Of a stretch of 8,275 nt of DNA, positions 1-6,103 are shown one piece after another; position 1 is the stretch's first letter; every line of letters begins with the position of its first letter. The stretch lies in NCBI GenBank assembly GCA_007131465.1, contig SLQN01000578.1, forward strand, positions 1 to 8,275. The letters are read 5' to 3'. Source of the stretch: Paracoccaceae bacterium. Its GTDB lineage: Bacteria; Pseudomonadota; Alphaproteobacteria; Rhodobacterales; Rhodobacteraceae. The notes beneath the pieces were generated by a model that searched no databases, was not told the DNA's origin, and saw nothing but the letters and a program-made list of their open reading frames with translations. The translations under genes were made by a program, and so were the position numbers.

Positions 1-1
1 A

Positions 2-253
2 GGCGGCTCCTCACGTAACGGTCGCGATTCGGCGGGCCGTCGTCTCGGCGTAAAGCTTTATGGTGGTCAGCATGCTCTTGCTGGCAATATCATCGTGCGC
101 CAGCGCGGCACGAAACATTGGCCGGGAAACGGTGTGGGCATGGGCCGCGATCACACGCTTTTTGCCCTGAACGAAGGCCATGTGGTCTTCACCAAGGGTC
201 TGAAGGGGCGCAGCTTCGTCTCCATCCAGCCGCTGGAGACTGCCGCCGAATAA
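2..253 (+). CDS. rpmA: 50S ribosomal protein L27 (3' part, start outside window)
   Basis: L27 is a component of the large ribosomal subunit whose N-terminal tail reaches the peptidyl-transferase centre and helps place tRNA. Read from base 2, the frame begins [20 protein letters not shown] and continues through [19 protein letters not shown] and DHTLFAL to a TAA stop. These are hallmark L27 blocks. Only the first few codons (normally MAHKKA) lie outside the window, so about 83 of roughly 89 residues are present. The normal partner rplU would be expected just upstream, off the edge. An intrinsic terminator 30 bases downstream suggests the ribosomal protein transcript ends here rather than running into the acetyltransferase gene. 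Identification is near certain from family conservation. Confidence 0.97.
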   Translation, partial: GGSSRNGRDSAGRRLGVKLYGGQHALAGNIIVRQRGTKHWPGNGVGMGRDHTLFALNEGHVVFTKGLKGRSFVSIQPLETAAE

Positions 254-283
254 GCCGAACATTTACATTTCGCGTGTAGATCA

Positions 284-314
284 GGGTCGGCAGACATGCC
301 GGCCCTTTTATTTT
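284..314 (+). terminator. Rho-independent terminator after rpmA
   Basis: A 9-bp stem (284-292 with 297-305, one G-U pair) closes a 4-base loop (gaca). It is followed at once by TTTTATTTT (306-314). This is the textbook form of an intrinsic terminator and lies 30 bases beyond the rpmA stop. It should separate the ribosomal protein operon from the GNAT gene. Confidence 0.92.
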
Positions 315-347
315 ATGCGTATGATTTCCATATGTTGGGAATGGTTC

Positions 348-397
348 TCGGGCCGGAGGAATAAAGAGGGGGCGGGCTACGGCCCGAACGGAGGAAT
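348..397 (+). repeat. Inverted repeat and duplicated SD-like box in the GNAT leader
   Basis: TCGGGCCG (348-355) and CGGCCCGA (380-387) are exact reverse complements separated by 24 bases, so the leader can form an 8-bp hairpin. The 9-base box CGGAGGAAT occurs twice, at 354-362 and 389-397. The second copy holds the Shine-Dalgarno sequence of the GNAT gene. The first copy overlaps the last two bases of the left arm and runs into the loop, and no open frame of note starts after it. The hairpin would end just before the working ribosome binding site. Any regulatory role is inference. Confidence 0.5.
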
Positions 398-401
398 GAG
401 C

Positions 402-944
402 ATGAACCAGAATACCACCATCGACGTATATCAGCCGGTCCTGACGACAGCGCGTCTGGTCTTGCGCCCCCTGACATGCGCGGATGCAGGGCTGCTGTCG
501 CTCTATACCGGCGACAAGCGCATCGCGGAAGGGACGCGTTCGATCCCGCATCCTCTGCCGCCCGAGGCGACGGAAGAGTTCATCGTCCGCTCGACTGCGC
601 CCGATCGGGACGAAGATGTCTGGGTTCTGGATGGGTCGGTCTCGGGCACATCCGAGGTCATGGGGTTGTTGTCGCTCAAGCCGCTCGACCGGCAGCAGAG
701 CCAGATCGGCTTCTGGGTGGCGCCCGCCTTCTGGAATGCGGGTTTTGCGTCAGAAGCCGTGCGCGCCGTGATCCAGAACAATCCTCACAAATCGCGCACC
801 CTTTTCGCCGAGGTGTTTCAGGACAATCCGGCCTCGGCCCAGGTGCTGACGAATGCCGGTTTCGATTACCTGGGCGATGCCGAGGCGTTTTCAGTCGCGC
901 GCGGTGTCGTGGTTCCGACCTGGACTTATATCCGCCGCATGTGA
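402..944 (+). CDS. GNAT-family N-acetyltransferase (RimJ/RimL type)
   Basis: This is a probable acetyl-CoA-dependent N-acetyltransferase of 180 residues. The acceptor is unknown; relatives modify ribosomal protein N-termini or small amines. The start of the fold is the typical TTARLVLRPLTCADA (residues 15-29). The beta4/acetyl-CoA loop region reads QIGFWVAPAFWNAGFASEAV (101-120), in place of the usual WGxGYAxEA. The closing helix motif is DNPASAQVLTNAGF (141-154), matching the family NxxSxxVLxxxGF. I chose the ATG at 402 because GGAGGA (390-395) stands 6 bases before it. The ATG at 396 touches the SD box, and the one at 315 would run through the leader hairpin. The gene follows the rpmA terminator and so probably has its own promoter, although I found no convincing -35/-10 pair. 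Family assignment is firm; substrate is not determinable. Confidence 0.88.
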   Translation: MNQNTTIDVYQPVLTTARLVLRPLTCADAGLLSLYTGDKRIAEGTRSIPHPLPPEATEEFIVRSTAPDRDEDVWVLDGSVSGTSEVMGLLSLKPLDRQQSQIGFWVAPAFWNAGFASEAVRAVIQNNPHKSRTLFAEVFQDNPASAQVLTNAGFDYLGDAEAFSVARGVVVPTWTYIRRM

Positions 945-1011
945 CCGCGCGATATGTTCAATTATCAGGCGGGACCGCTGCGCACCGGGCATGGCCTCTC
1001 GACTGTCCGCG

Positions 1012-1017
1012 TATAAT
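1012..1017 (+). promoter_or_regulatory. Candidate -10 element for the PuuD-family gene
   Basis: A perfect TATAAT hexamer lies 35 bases before the ATG at 1053, in the 108-base gap after the GNAT gene. No good -35 hexamer is seen at 16-18 bases upstream, and there is no extended TG motif. An activator or an alternative sigma factor could be needed, or the hexamer may be chance. Confidence 0.4.
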
Positions 1018-1052
1018 CGCTATGCTGCGGGGATAAATCATCGGAAACCAGC

Positions 1053-1826
1053 ATGCACAGACCTGTTGTCGGAATCATCGGCAATTCCTATCTTATCAAC
1101 GACCAGTATCCCGCCCATGCTGGCGGGATCATGAACTCTGAAGCTGTGGCAGAGGTTGCTGGCTGTCTGCCGCTTCTTGTGCCAACCGACCCGCGTTTCG
1201 TGTCGGTAGAGGAATTGCTGGAAGCCTGTGACGGGTTTTTGCTGACCGGCGGGCGACCCAATGTGCACCCGGCAGAATATGGCGAGGCCGAGACCCCTGC
1301 GCATGGCGCTTTTGACCGCGCGCGTGACGCGATTGCCTTGCCACTGGTCCGGGCCTGTGTTGAACGCGGTCAGCCCTTTCTGGGGGTCTGCCGGGGCTTT
1401 CAGGAAGTCAATGTAGCCCTTGGCGGCACGTTGCACGCCGAAATCCGAGATCTGCCGGGGCGGATGAACCACCGCATGCCGCCCGATGGGACGCTCGAGG
1501 AAAAATTCGCGCTGCGCCACAAGGTAAGCTTTGTGCAAGGGGGCGTGTTTCACCGACTGATGGGCGCGCCCGAGGTCATGACGAATACGCTGCACGGGCA
1601 GGGGATCAAGACGCCGGGCGCGCGGATCGTCATCGATGGCCATGCCCCTGATGGAACCCCCGAGGCGCTGTATGTCGACGGCGCGCGCGGGTTCACGCTG
1701 TCGGTGCAATGGCATCCCGAATGGCAGGCCGGACAGGACCCGGTATCGCGCCCCCTGTTCGAGTCTTTCGGCGCAGCCGTCCGGTCCTGGGCCGCGTCGC
1801 GCACGCCCTGGGCCATGACGGCGTAA
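1053..1826 (+). CDS. Gamma-glutamyl-gamma-aminobutyrate hydrolase family protein (peptidase C26, PuuD-like)
   Basis: This is a class I glutamine amidotransferase-like hydrolase of 257 residues. E. coli PuuD, the family model, releases GABA from gamma-glutamyl-GABA in putrescine breakdown; other members hydrolyse other gamma-glutamyl compounds. The N-terminal strand is RPVVGIIGNS. The family signature LLTGGRPNVHPAEYGE is at residues 63-78. The nucleophile Cys113 sits in LGVCRGFQEVN, with an acidic/linker region after it. The His-Glu pair lies in VQWHPEW (His221, Glu223), so the full catalytic triad is present. Length matches PuuD (about 254). The ribosome binding site is weak (ggaaa near 1042). 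No other putrescine-pathway genes (puuA, puuB, puuC) are in the window, so the true substrate is open. The gene is convergent with the L,D-transpeptidase gene, with only 23 bases between the stops and no hairpin terminator there. Confidence 0.9.
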   Translation: MHRPVVGIIGNSYLINDQYPAHAGGIMNSEAVAEVAGCLPLLVPTDPRFVSVEELLEACDGFLLTGGRPNVHPAEYGEAETPAHGAFDRARDAIALPLVRACVERGQPFLGVCRGFQEVNVALGGTLHAEIRDLPGRMNHRMPPDGTLEEKFALRHKVSFVQGGVFHRLMGAPEVMTNTLHGQGIKTPGARIVIDGHAPDGTPEALYVDGARGFTLSVQWHPEWQAGQDPVSRPLFESFGAAVRSWAASRTPWAMTA

Positions 1827-1849
1827 GGGCAGATCGGGCCTTTGTCGGT

Positions 1850-2485
1850 TCAGATCACGACGACGCGCGTCCCGACCGGCACGCGGTCATAGAGATCGAT
1901 CACGTCCTGTTGCAGCATCCGAAAACAGCCCGAGGATGCAAACCGCCCGATGGAGCGCCATTCCGGTGTGCCGTGGATGCGATACCCCTGATCGCGCCCG
2001 TCTGTCATCAGATACAGAGCGCGTGCGCCCAGCGGGTTCGTTGGCCCGCCCGGCTGGCCGTCTTTCCAGCGTTCCAGATCCGGCTCGCGCGCGATCATTT
2101 CGGGCGGCGGGGTCCATGTGGGCCAGTGTGCCTTGCGATAGACAGTGGATTCTCCGGTCCAGTCAAACCCCTCGCGGCCCACCGACAGCCCGTAGCGCAG
2201 CGCATAGCCATCCTCAAGCAGCAGGTATAGCAGCCGGTTGCCATTTTCGATGATTATCGTGCCAGGCGATTCCTCGGACGGATAGCGCACGACCTGCCGG
2301 TGCAGGAATTCGGGGATCTGCTGGATGTCGATGGCAGCCAGCCGATGCGCGCCGTCGCGCCGCGTGCTGTAGTCGATGGGGTCGAAATCCGGCGGCGGGG
2401 ACGGGGCGATAGCGGGCAGGCAGCCCGAAATCAGCAGGGAACAGCCGGACAGGGCCAGAAATTTGCGGCGATCTAGTGTCTGCAT
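1850..2485 (-). CDS. L,D-transpeptidase (YkuD domain), probable lipoprotein
   Basis: This is a probable periplasmic L,D-transpeptidase. The family uses a cysteine to cut the L-Lys/mDAP-D-Ala bond of a tetrapeptide stem, making 3-3 peptidoglycan crosslinks or attaching proteins to the wall. With the start at 2485 the product has 211 residues. The N-terminus MQTLDRRKFLALSGCSLLIS holds a twin-arginine-like DRRKFL and ends in a lipobox ISGC with Cys22 as the likely lipidated residue; Pro-rich sequence follows. The YkuD domain covers about residues 75-211, with NPLGARALYL (150-159), IHGT (His171) and SSGCFRM (nucleophile Cys187). The His that commonly precedes GC in the family is Ser here, a form I recall as common in alphaproteobacterial members. 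An upstream in-frame ATG at 2581 would spoil the signal sequence, so I rejected it. No strong ribosome binding site is visible (only AAGG about 10 bases before the ATG). Confidence 0.9.
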   Translation of the reverse strand: MQTLDRRKFLALSGCSLLISGCLPAIAPSPPPDFDPIDYSTRRDGAHRLAAIDIQQIPEFLHRQVVRYPSEESPGTIIIENGNRLLYLLLEDGYALRYGLSVGREGFDWTGESTVYRKAHWPTWTPPPEMIAREPDLERWKDGQPGGPTNPLGARALYLMTDGRDQGYRIHGTPEWRSIGRFASSGCFRMLQQDVIDLYDRVPVGTRVVVI

Positions 2486-2623
2486 GGTGACGAAGCCTTG
2501 GTTGTGTCCCTGTAGTATTGCAGGAAAATCCTTGCAGACCATGAAAAAAAGGGCTGGGCAGATGCAGTTCGGGCGCGTCATTCCGAAAGCCGGGGGGCGC
2601 TGCCACTCTGCGCGACGGCAACG

Positions 2624-3265
2624 CTACCGCGGCAGGGCCGCGGCAGCGCGGGCCAGTTCGGTAATGGCCTGCCAGTCGCCTGCTTCTATTGCGGCGCGCG
2701 GGGCAACCCAACTACCGCCTACACAGACTACGTTGCTCAGCGCCAGATAGTCCGGCGCGCGCAGGGCGTTGATGCCGCCTGTGGGGCAGAAACTGACTTG
2801 CGGCAAGGGTCCGGCTATGGATTTCAGCGCCGCAACCCCGCCAATCGCTTCGGCCGGAAAAAATTTCTGCACCTCATAGCCTTGTTCCAGAAGCGCCATC
2901 ACCTCGGAACAGGTCTGAGCGCCGGGCATAAGCGGCATGTCATTCAGCCGCGCCGCATCCAGCACCGCAGGCGTTGCCCCCGGCGAGACGGCGAAGCGCG
3001 CGCCCGCGTCGCGCGCCGCTTCCATCTGCGCGCCCGTCAGGACTGTGCCTGCGCCCGGAACTGCACCCTCCACCTCGGCCATGATCGCAATGGCTTCCAG
3101 CGCGCAGTCGGTACGCAGGGTGACCTCCAGCACTGGCAATCCCCCGGCCACCAGCGCCTGCGCCAGCGGCAGGGCATGCGCCAGATCCTCGATCACCAGC
3201 ACAGGAATGACCGGGGCAAGGGCGCAGATCGCCGCGGCATGTTTGCTTTGCTCAGTTGGGGTCAT
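2624..3265 (-). CDS. eda: 2-dehydro-3-deoxy-6-phosphogluconate aldolase (KDPG/KHG aldolase)
   Basis: Eda splits KDPG into pyruvate and glyceraldehyde 3-phosphate, the last step of the Entner-Doudoroff pathway. Many members also cleave 4-hydroxy-2-oxoglutarate. The 213-residue product matches the family length. It shows the TIM-barrel class I aldolase signatures PVLEVTLRT (44-52, with catalytic Glu47 and phosphate/substrate-binding Arg51), GAGTVLTGAQ (71-80), FAVSPGATP (91-99), LMPGAQTCSEV (112-122), VQKFFPAEA (132-140, Schiff-base Lys134) and FCPTGGIN (159-166). The start at 3265 has GGAGA (complement of 3272-3276) about 6 bases upstream. No edd, zwf or pgl gene is in the window, so eda is isolated from its pathway. 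A perfect LacI-type palindrome lies 17 bases before the start codon, which suggests carbon-source control separate from nlpD upstream. A CCGCGGC/GCCGCGG hairpin at 2627-2643 lies in the last codons, without a T-run. Confidence 0.96.
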   Translation of the reverse strand: MTPTEQSKHAAAICALAPVIPVLVIEDLAHALPLAQALVAGGLPVLEVTLRTDCALEAIAIMAEVEGAVPGAGTVLTGAQMEAARDAGARFAVSPGATPAVLDAARLNDMPLMPGAQTCSEVMALLEQGYEVQKFFPAEAIGGVAALKSIAGPLPQVSFCPTGGINALRAPDYLALSNVVCVGGSWVAPRAAIEAGDWQAITELARAAAALPR

Positions 3266-3282
3266 GCGGGTTCTCCGATCTG

Positions 3283-3294
3283 GTTAGCGCTAAC
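3283..3294. promoter_or_regulatory. LacI/GalR-type operator in front of eda
   Basis: GTTAGCGCTAAC is a perfect 12-bp palindrome with a central CG step, the form recognised by LacI/GalR-family repressors. It lies between the eda ribosome binding site and the candidate -10 element, so a bound repressor would cover the likely transcription start. The regulator gene is not in the window. That this site is bound by a LacI-family sugar-acid or Entner-Doudoroff regulator is inference from the motif and the gene controlled. Confidence 0.75.
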
Positions 3295-3299
3295 AGCAG

Positions 3300-3327
3300 G
3301 TGATAACAGATCACGCGCAACAGGCAA
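3300..3327 (-). promoter_or_regulatory. eda: Candidate sigma70-type promoter of eda
   Basis: On the minus strand TTGCCT (complement of 3322-3327) is followed after 16 bases by TATCAC (complement of 3300-3305). Each hexamer matches the consensus at four of six positions. The expected start of transcription falls in the operator palindrome 5 bases further on, which supports the reading. It lies entirely in the 92-base nlpD-eda gap. Confidence 0.45.
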
Positions 3328-3357
3328 GGCGGACCGTCAAGTTGACCGCGCGCGCCC

Positions 3358-4542
3358 TTATTGCAGATGCCGCATCGGATCGACGCTGTTCATGCCGTCG
3401 CGGATTTCGAAATGCAGGAAGCTCGGGTCGCCTGCGCGGACGCGGCCGATGGCCTGTCCTTGCGTGACACTGGCGCCGCGCGCGACGGTCAGGTTGTCAA
3501 GCTGCGCGTAGAATGTCAATAATCCGCCGTCATGCTGGATCGCGACAACTTTGACACCAGTCGTGTCCTCTGTAACTGCCGCAACCCGCCCGGCAGCCGC
3601 AGCACGTACTGTCGTGCCTGCGCTTGCTGCAATCCCGATTCCTTCATAGCGCCCGGGCTGATAGGCGCGGATGATCCGCCCGTCCACAGGCATGACAAAA
3701 CTGCTGCGGGCCGGGGCGCTGCGGTCTTCGGCCAGCGCAGGCGAGGGGGGGCGCGCCTCCTCCACCTCGCGCGCGGCTTCGCGCGCGGGCGGGGCAGGGT
3801 CGGGCAGGGCAGTCGAGGCGCTTGGCGGCAGCGGGGTCTGACTGCCGGTTCCGGGTGCGGGCACGCTTTGTTGCGAGATAGCCTCAGAAGCTGCCGGGCG
3901 CGGCGTGTCTGACCCGGACCCTGCCGCGACCGGGATCAGAAGCATCTGGCCTTCGCGCACACGCATTTCCGGGTCCAACCCGTTCCAGTCGGCCAGTGCG
4001 CGCGGGGTCACATTGTACAGGCGCGCAATCTGGAAGGCGGTTTCGCCACGTTCGACGCGGTGGCGCACTGGCTGCTGTCCGGCAGGTTGAGTGGGCGCGC
4101 GCGGTGCCTGGGCGGCAGGCGCTGCCGTGCCTTCGGCCCGCGCGATAGCCGTATCGGCAAGCGTCGATATCTCGATTCCGCTGCCCCGCGCGGGGCCGGT
4201 CTGACCGTCAAGCATGCGCGGCAGCGCCAGCACCTCGCCCGCGCGCAGCGCTGTGTCGGGTGTAAGCGCGTTGAACCGGGCAAGCTCGGCTTCGCTCATC
4301 CCGATGCGCGCGGCGACCGTGCTGACAGAATCGCCGGGCTGCGCGACAACAACCTGATATTCGGGGTAGGAGATGATCCCGCGCGCATCCGGGCGCGGGC
4401 GCGTGGCGGTCGCCTGGCGCGCGGCATCGGTGGTGGAAAAGCCGTTGTCGGCGCGACGCAGGTCAAGGTCGAAATCACTACAGGCCGCAAGTGCGATCCC
4501 GGCTGCGCTGCACAACAGGATCAATCGGGTGTGGTTCAACAT
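3358..4542 (-). CDS. nlpD: NlpD-like lipoprotein: two LysM domains and a degenerate LytM/M23 domain
   Basis: This 394-residue envelope protein has a lipoprotein signal (LILLCSAAGIALAAC, lipobox LAAC, Cys21). LysM domain 1 is at about 62-108 (QVVVAQPGDS to GEVLALP) and LysM domain 2 at about 161-205 (HRVERGETAFQIARLYNVTP to GQMLLIP). A long Pro/Ala/Ser-rich linker (about 207-280) leads to a C-terminal LytM (peptidase M23) domain at about 281-394 (FVMPVDGRI to SVDPMRHLQ). LysM domains bind peptidoglycan glycan. The zinc-site motifs are broken: GIGIAASAGT replaces the usual HxGxDIA, YAQL replaces YAHL, and SFLHFEIR replaces HLHFE, leaving only His377. This suggests an amidase activator rather than an enzyme, as in E. 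coli NlpD, which activates AmiC during cell separation. Its place after surE and pcm matches the enterobacterial order; rpoS, which follows there, is absent. It may be co-transcribed with pcm, 61 bases upstream. Confidence 0.9.
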   Translation of the reverse strand: MLNHTRLILLCSAAGIALAACSDFDLDLRRADNGFSTTDAARQATATRPRPDARGIISYPEYQVVVAQPGDSVSTVAARIGMSEAELARFNALTPDTALRAGEVLALPRMLDGQTGPARGSGIEISTLADTAIARAEGTAAPAAQAPRAPTQPAGQQPVRHRVERGETAFQIARLYNVTPRALADWNGLDPEMRVREGQMLLIPVAAGSGSDTPRPAASEAISQQSVPAPGTGSQTPLPPSASTALPDPAPPAREAAREVEEARPPSPALAEDRSAPARSSFVMPVDGRIIRAYQPGRYEGIGIAASAGTTVRAAAAGRVAAVTEDTTGVKVVAIQHDGGLLTFYAQLDNLTVARGASVTQGQAIGRVRAGDPSFLHFEIRDGMNSVDPMRHLQ

Positions 4543-4603
4543 CTGCTCTGCCCTTTCAAGGCGCTGTCGTGACAGTGTATCCCGTCATCCCCGGCATCAT
4601 GTC

Positions 4604-5263
4604 CTACTGGCCAATACCTTCGACCAGTGGCACGAAACGGACAGCGCGCAATTCCTCATACTCATACCCGGATTCCACACGGACCGCGCGGATCAGCGTC
4701 TGGACCGTATCAGACTGACCGACCGGCACAACCATGATACCGCCAAGGCGCAGTTGCGCCAAGAGGGGCCCCGGCGGGTCTTCGGCGGCTGCGGTCACGA
4801 TAATGCGATCAAAGGGCGCGATATCGGGCAGACCGTGGCTGCCATCGGCCACCATTGCCGTCACATTGGTCAGGCCCAGCCTGTCGAACAGTTTTTGCGC
4901 GGCCCGCGCCAGCGGGCGGTGGCGTTCGACCGTATAGACACGGCGCGCAAGTCGACTGAGGATTGCCGCCTGATAGCCCGACCCCGTGCCGATCTCGAGC
5001 ACCTTGTCGCGCGGGCCGACCTGCAAGGCTTCGGTCATCAGCGCCACGACCGAGGGCTGGCTGATCGTCTGACCGCAGGCGATTGGCAGGGGCATGTCCT
5101 CATAGGCGCGGTCGGCAAAGATGCCCGTGACGAAATCCTGCCGGTCGATTTCCTCCATGGCCGAAAGCACGCGCGCATCGGTCACCCCGCGCGACCTCAG
5201 CGCATAGACGAACCGCATCCGGGCTTCGGCGGGGTCGGCGGGCGGGGTGTCGTCTTCGGTCAT
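4604..5263 (-). CDS. pcm: Protein-L-isoaspartate O-methyltransferase
   Basis: Pcm methylates L-isoaspartyl residues in aged proteins using S-adenosylmethionine, which starts their return to normal aspartate. The 219-residue product has the family's [15 protein letters not shown] (64-78), SAM-binding motif [14 protein letters not shown] (88-100), the acidic strand end YTVERH (110-115), motif [14 protein letters not shown] (150-161), and [12 protein letters not shown] (171-182). It closes with RFVPLVEG (209-216), which is diagnostic for PCMT. Length agrees with bacterial Pcm (about 208-225). Its ATG overlaps the surE stop in ATGA (5260-5263), so translation is probably coupled. Both products act in stationary-phase survival in bacteria that have been studied. 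All key motifs are intact. Confidence 0.97.
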   Translation of the reverse strand: MTEDDTPPADPAEARMRFVYALRSRGVTDARVLSAMEEIDRQDFVTGIFADRAYEDMPLPIACGQTISQPSVVALMTEALQVGPRDKVLEIGTGSGYQAAILSRLARRVYTVERHRPLARAAQKLFDRLGLTNVTAMVADGSHGLPDIAPFDRIIVTAAAEDPPGPLLAQLRLGGIMVVPVGQSDTVQTLIRAVRVESGYEYEELRAVRFVPLVEGIGQ

Positions 5264-6045
5264 TCCAGCGCCTCGCGCACCGCATCAAGTGCGTCATGCG
5301 CGGTCAGGTCCGCGCGCATCGGCGTCACCGAGACATATCCCTCCAGATTGACCGCGGCATCCGTGCCGGGCGCGGTCGGCATGTGCTGCGGCCCGCCCGT
5401 GATCCAGAGGAATTTCCGACCTGAGGGCGAGACATGCGGCTTCACCCCGAAGAACGTGTCCTTGCGGTAGCCCTGTGGCGCGACCTTCAGCCCCCTCACA
5501 TCCGCGCGCGCCACGGGCGGGAAGTTGACATTGTAGAACAGCCGGTAATCGCCCGTGTCCCAGACGCCCTGCTGCAACAGGCGTTCGACCACGGCCTGTC
5601 CATGCCCGATGGCCGCGTCGAAGATCGAGGGCAGGTCCTCGGAAAGCGGTCCCATGTATTGCGACAGCGCAATCGCGGGCAGGCCTTGGAGTGCTGCTTC
5701 CATCGCGCCGCCGACCGTGCCGGAATACATCGCGTTCTCGGCGGAATTGTTGCCCCGGTTCACGCCCGAGAGGACCAGATCGGGCCGCGCACCCTGAAGC
5801 ACATCATAGAGCCCCGCCAGCACGCAATCGGCGGGCGAGCCTTCGGCGGCATAGCGCCGTGGCCCCAGTTTCGCGATCATGGTGGGATGGGTGTAGCTGA
5901 TGCAATGGCCCACACCTGACTGCTCGAAGGCGGGTGCCACCACCCAGACCTCGCCCTGCGGTCCGGCGACGGCCTGCGCGATCTCTTCCAGAACCGCCAG
6001 GCCGGGTGCGTTTATCCCGTCATCATTGGTCACAAGAATACGCAT
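5260..6045 (-). CDS. surE: 5'/3'-nucleotidase SurE (survival protein)
   Basis: SurE is a divalent-metal-dependent phosphatase that removes phosphate from nucleoside 5'- and 3'-monophosphates and supports survival under stress. The 261-residue product opens with [15 protein letters not shown], where Asp8 and Asp9 are metal ligands. Further metal-site residues are Ser43 ([10 protein letters not shown]) and Asn96 (SGVNRGNN). Other family blocks are [11 protein letters not shown] (69-79), [11 protein letters not shown] (107-117) and NVNFPP (172-177). Two tandem ATGs exist, at 6048 and 6045. I chose 6045 because the SD-like AAGGGGG (complement of 6050-6056) then has about 4 bases of spacing rather than 1, and because MRIL is the usual SurE start. 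The stop overlaps the start of pcm by 4 bases. A 55-base gap separates it from the upstream DUF2235 gene, so joint transcription is possible. Confidence 0.97.
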   Translation of the reverse strand: MRILVTNDDGINAPGLAVLEEIAQAVAGPQGEVWVVAPAFEQSGVGHCISYTHPTMIAKLGPRRYAAEGSPADCVLAGLYDVLQGARPDLVLSGVNRGNNSAENAMYSGTVGGAMEAALQGLPAIALSQYMGPLSEDLPSIFDAAIGHGQAVVERLLQQGVWDTGDYRLFYNVNFPPVARADVRGLKVAPQGYRKDTFFGVKPHVSPSGRKFLWITGGPQHMPTAPGTDAAVNLEGYVSVTPMRADLTAHDALDAVREALE

Positions 6046-6103
6046 CATACCCCCTTTCGCTTGGCCGAATGCTTAGTGCAGCCGGGATAGGGGGGCAAGG
6101 GAC

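Noticed and set aside
315..401. Upstream ATGs at 315 and 396 for the GNAT gene
   Set aside because: 315 follows the rpmA terminator directly and reads through the leader hairpin. 396 abuts the SD box with no spacer. 402 has ideal spacing.
1827..1849. Shared terminator between the PuuD-family gene and the L,D-transpeptidase gene
   Set aside because: The 23-base gap shows no stable hairpin with a T-run on either strand.
2486..2581. Upstream ATG at 2581 for the L,D-transpeptidase
   Set aside because: It would place 32 unrelated residues before the RR motif and lipobox. The ATG at 2485 gives a normal signal sequence.
2627..2643. CCGCGGC/GCCGCGG hairpin as an eda terminator
   Set aside because: It lies inside the last eda codons and has no T-run on the minus strand.
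4373..5470. Long plus-strand open frame across nlpD, pcm and surE
   Set aside because: It is antisense to three well-identified genes, spans two of their boundaries, and shows no domain signature.
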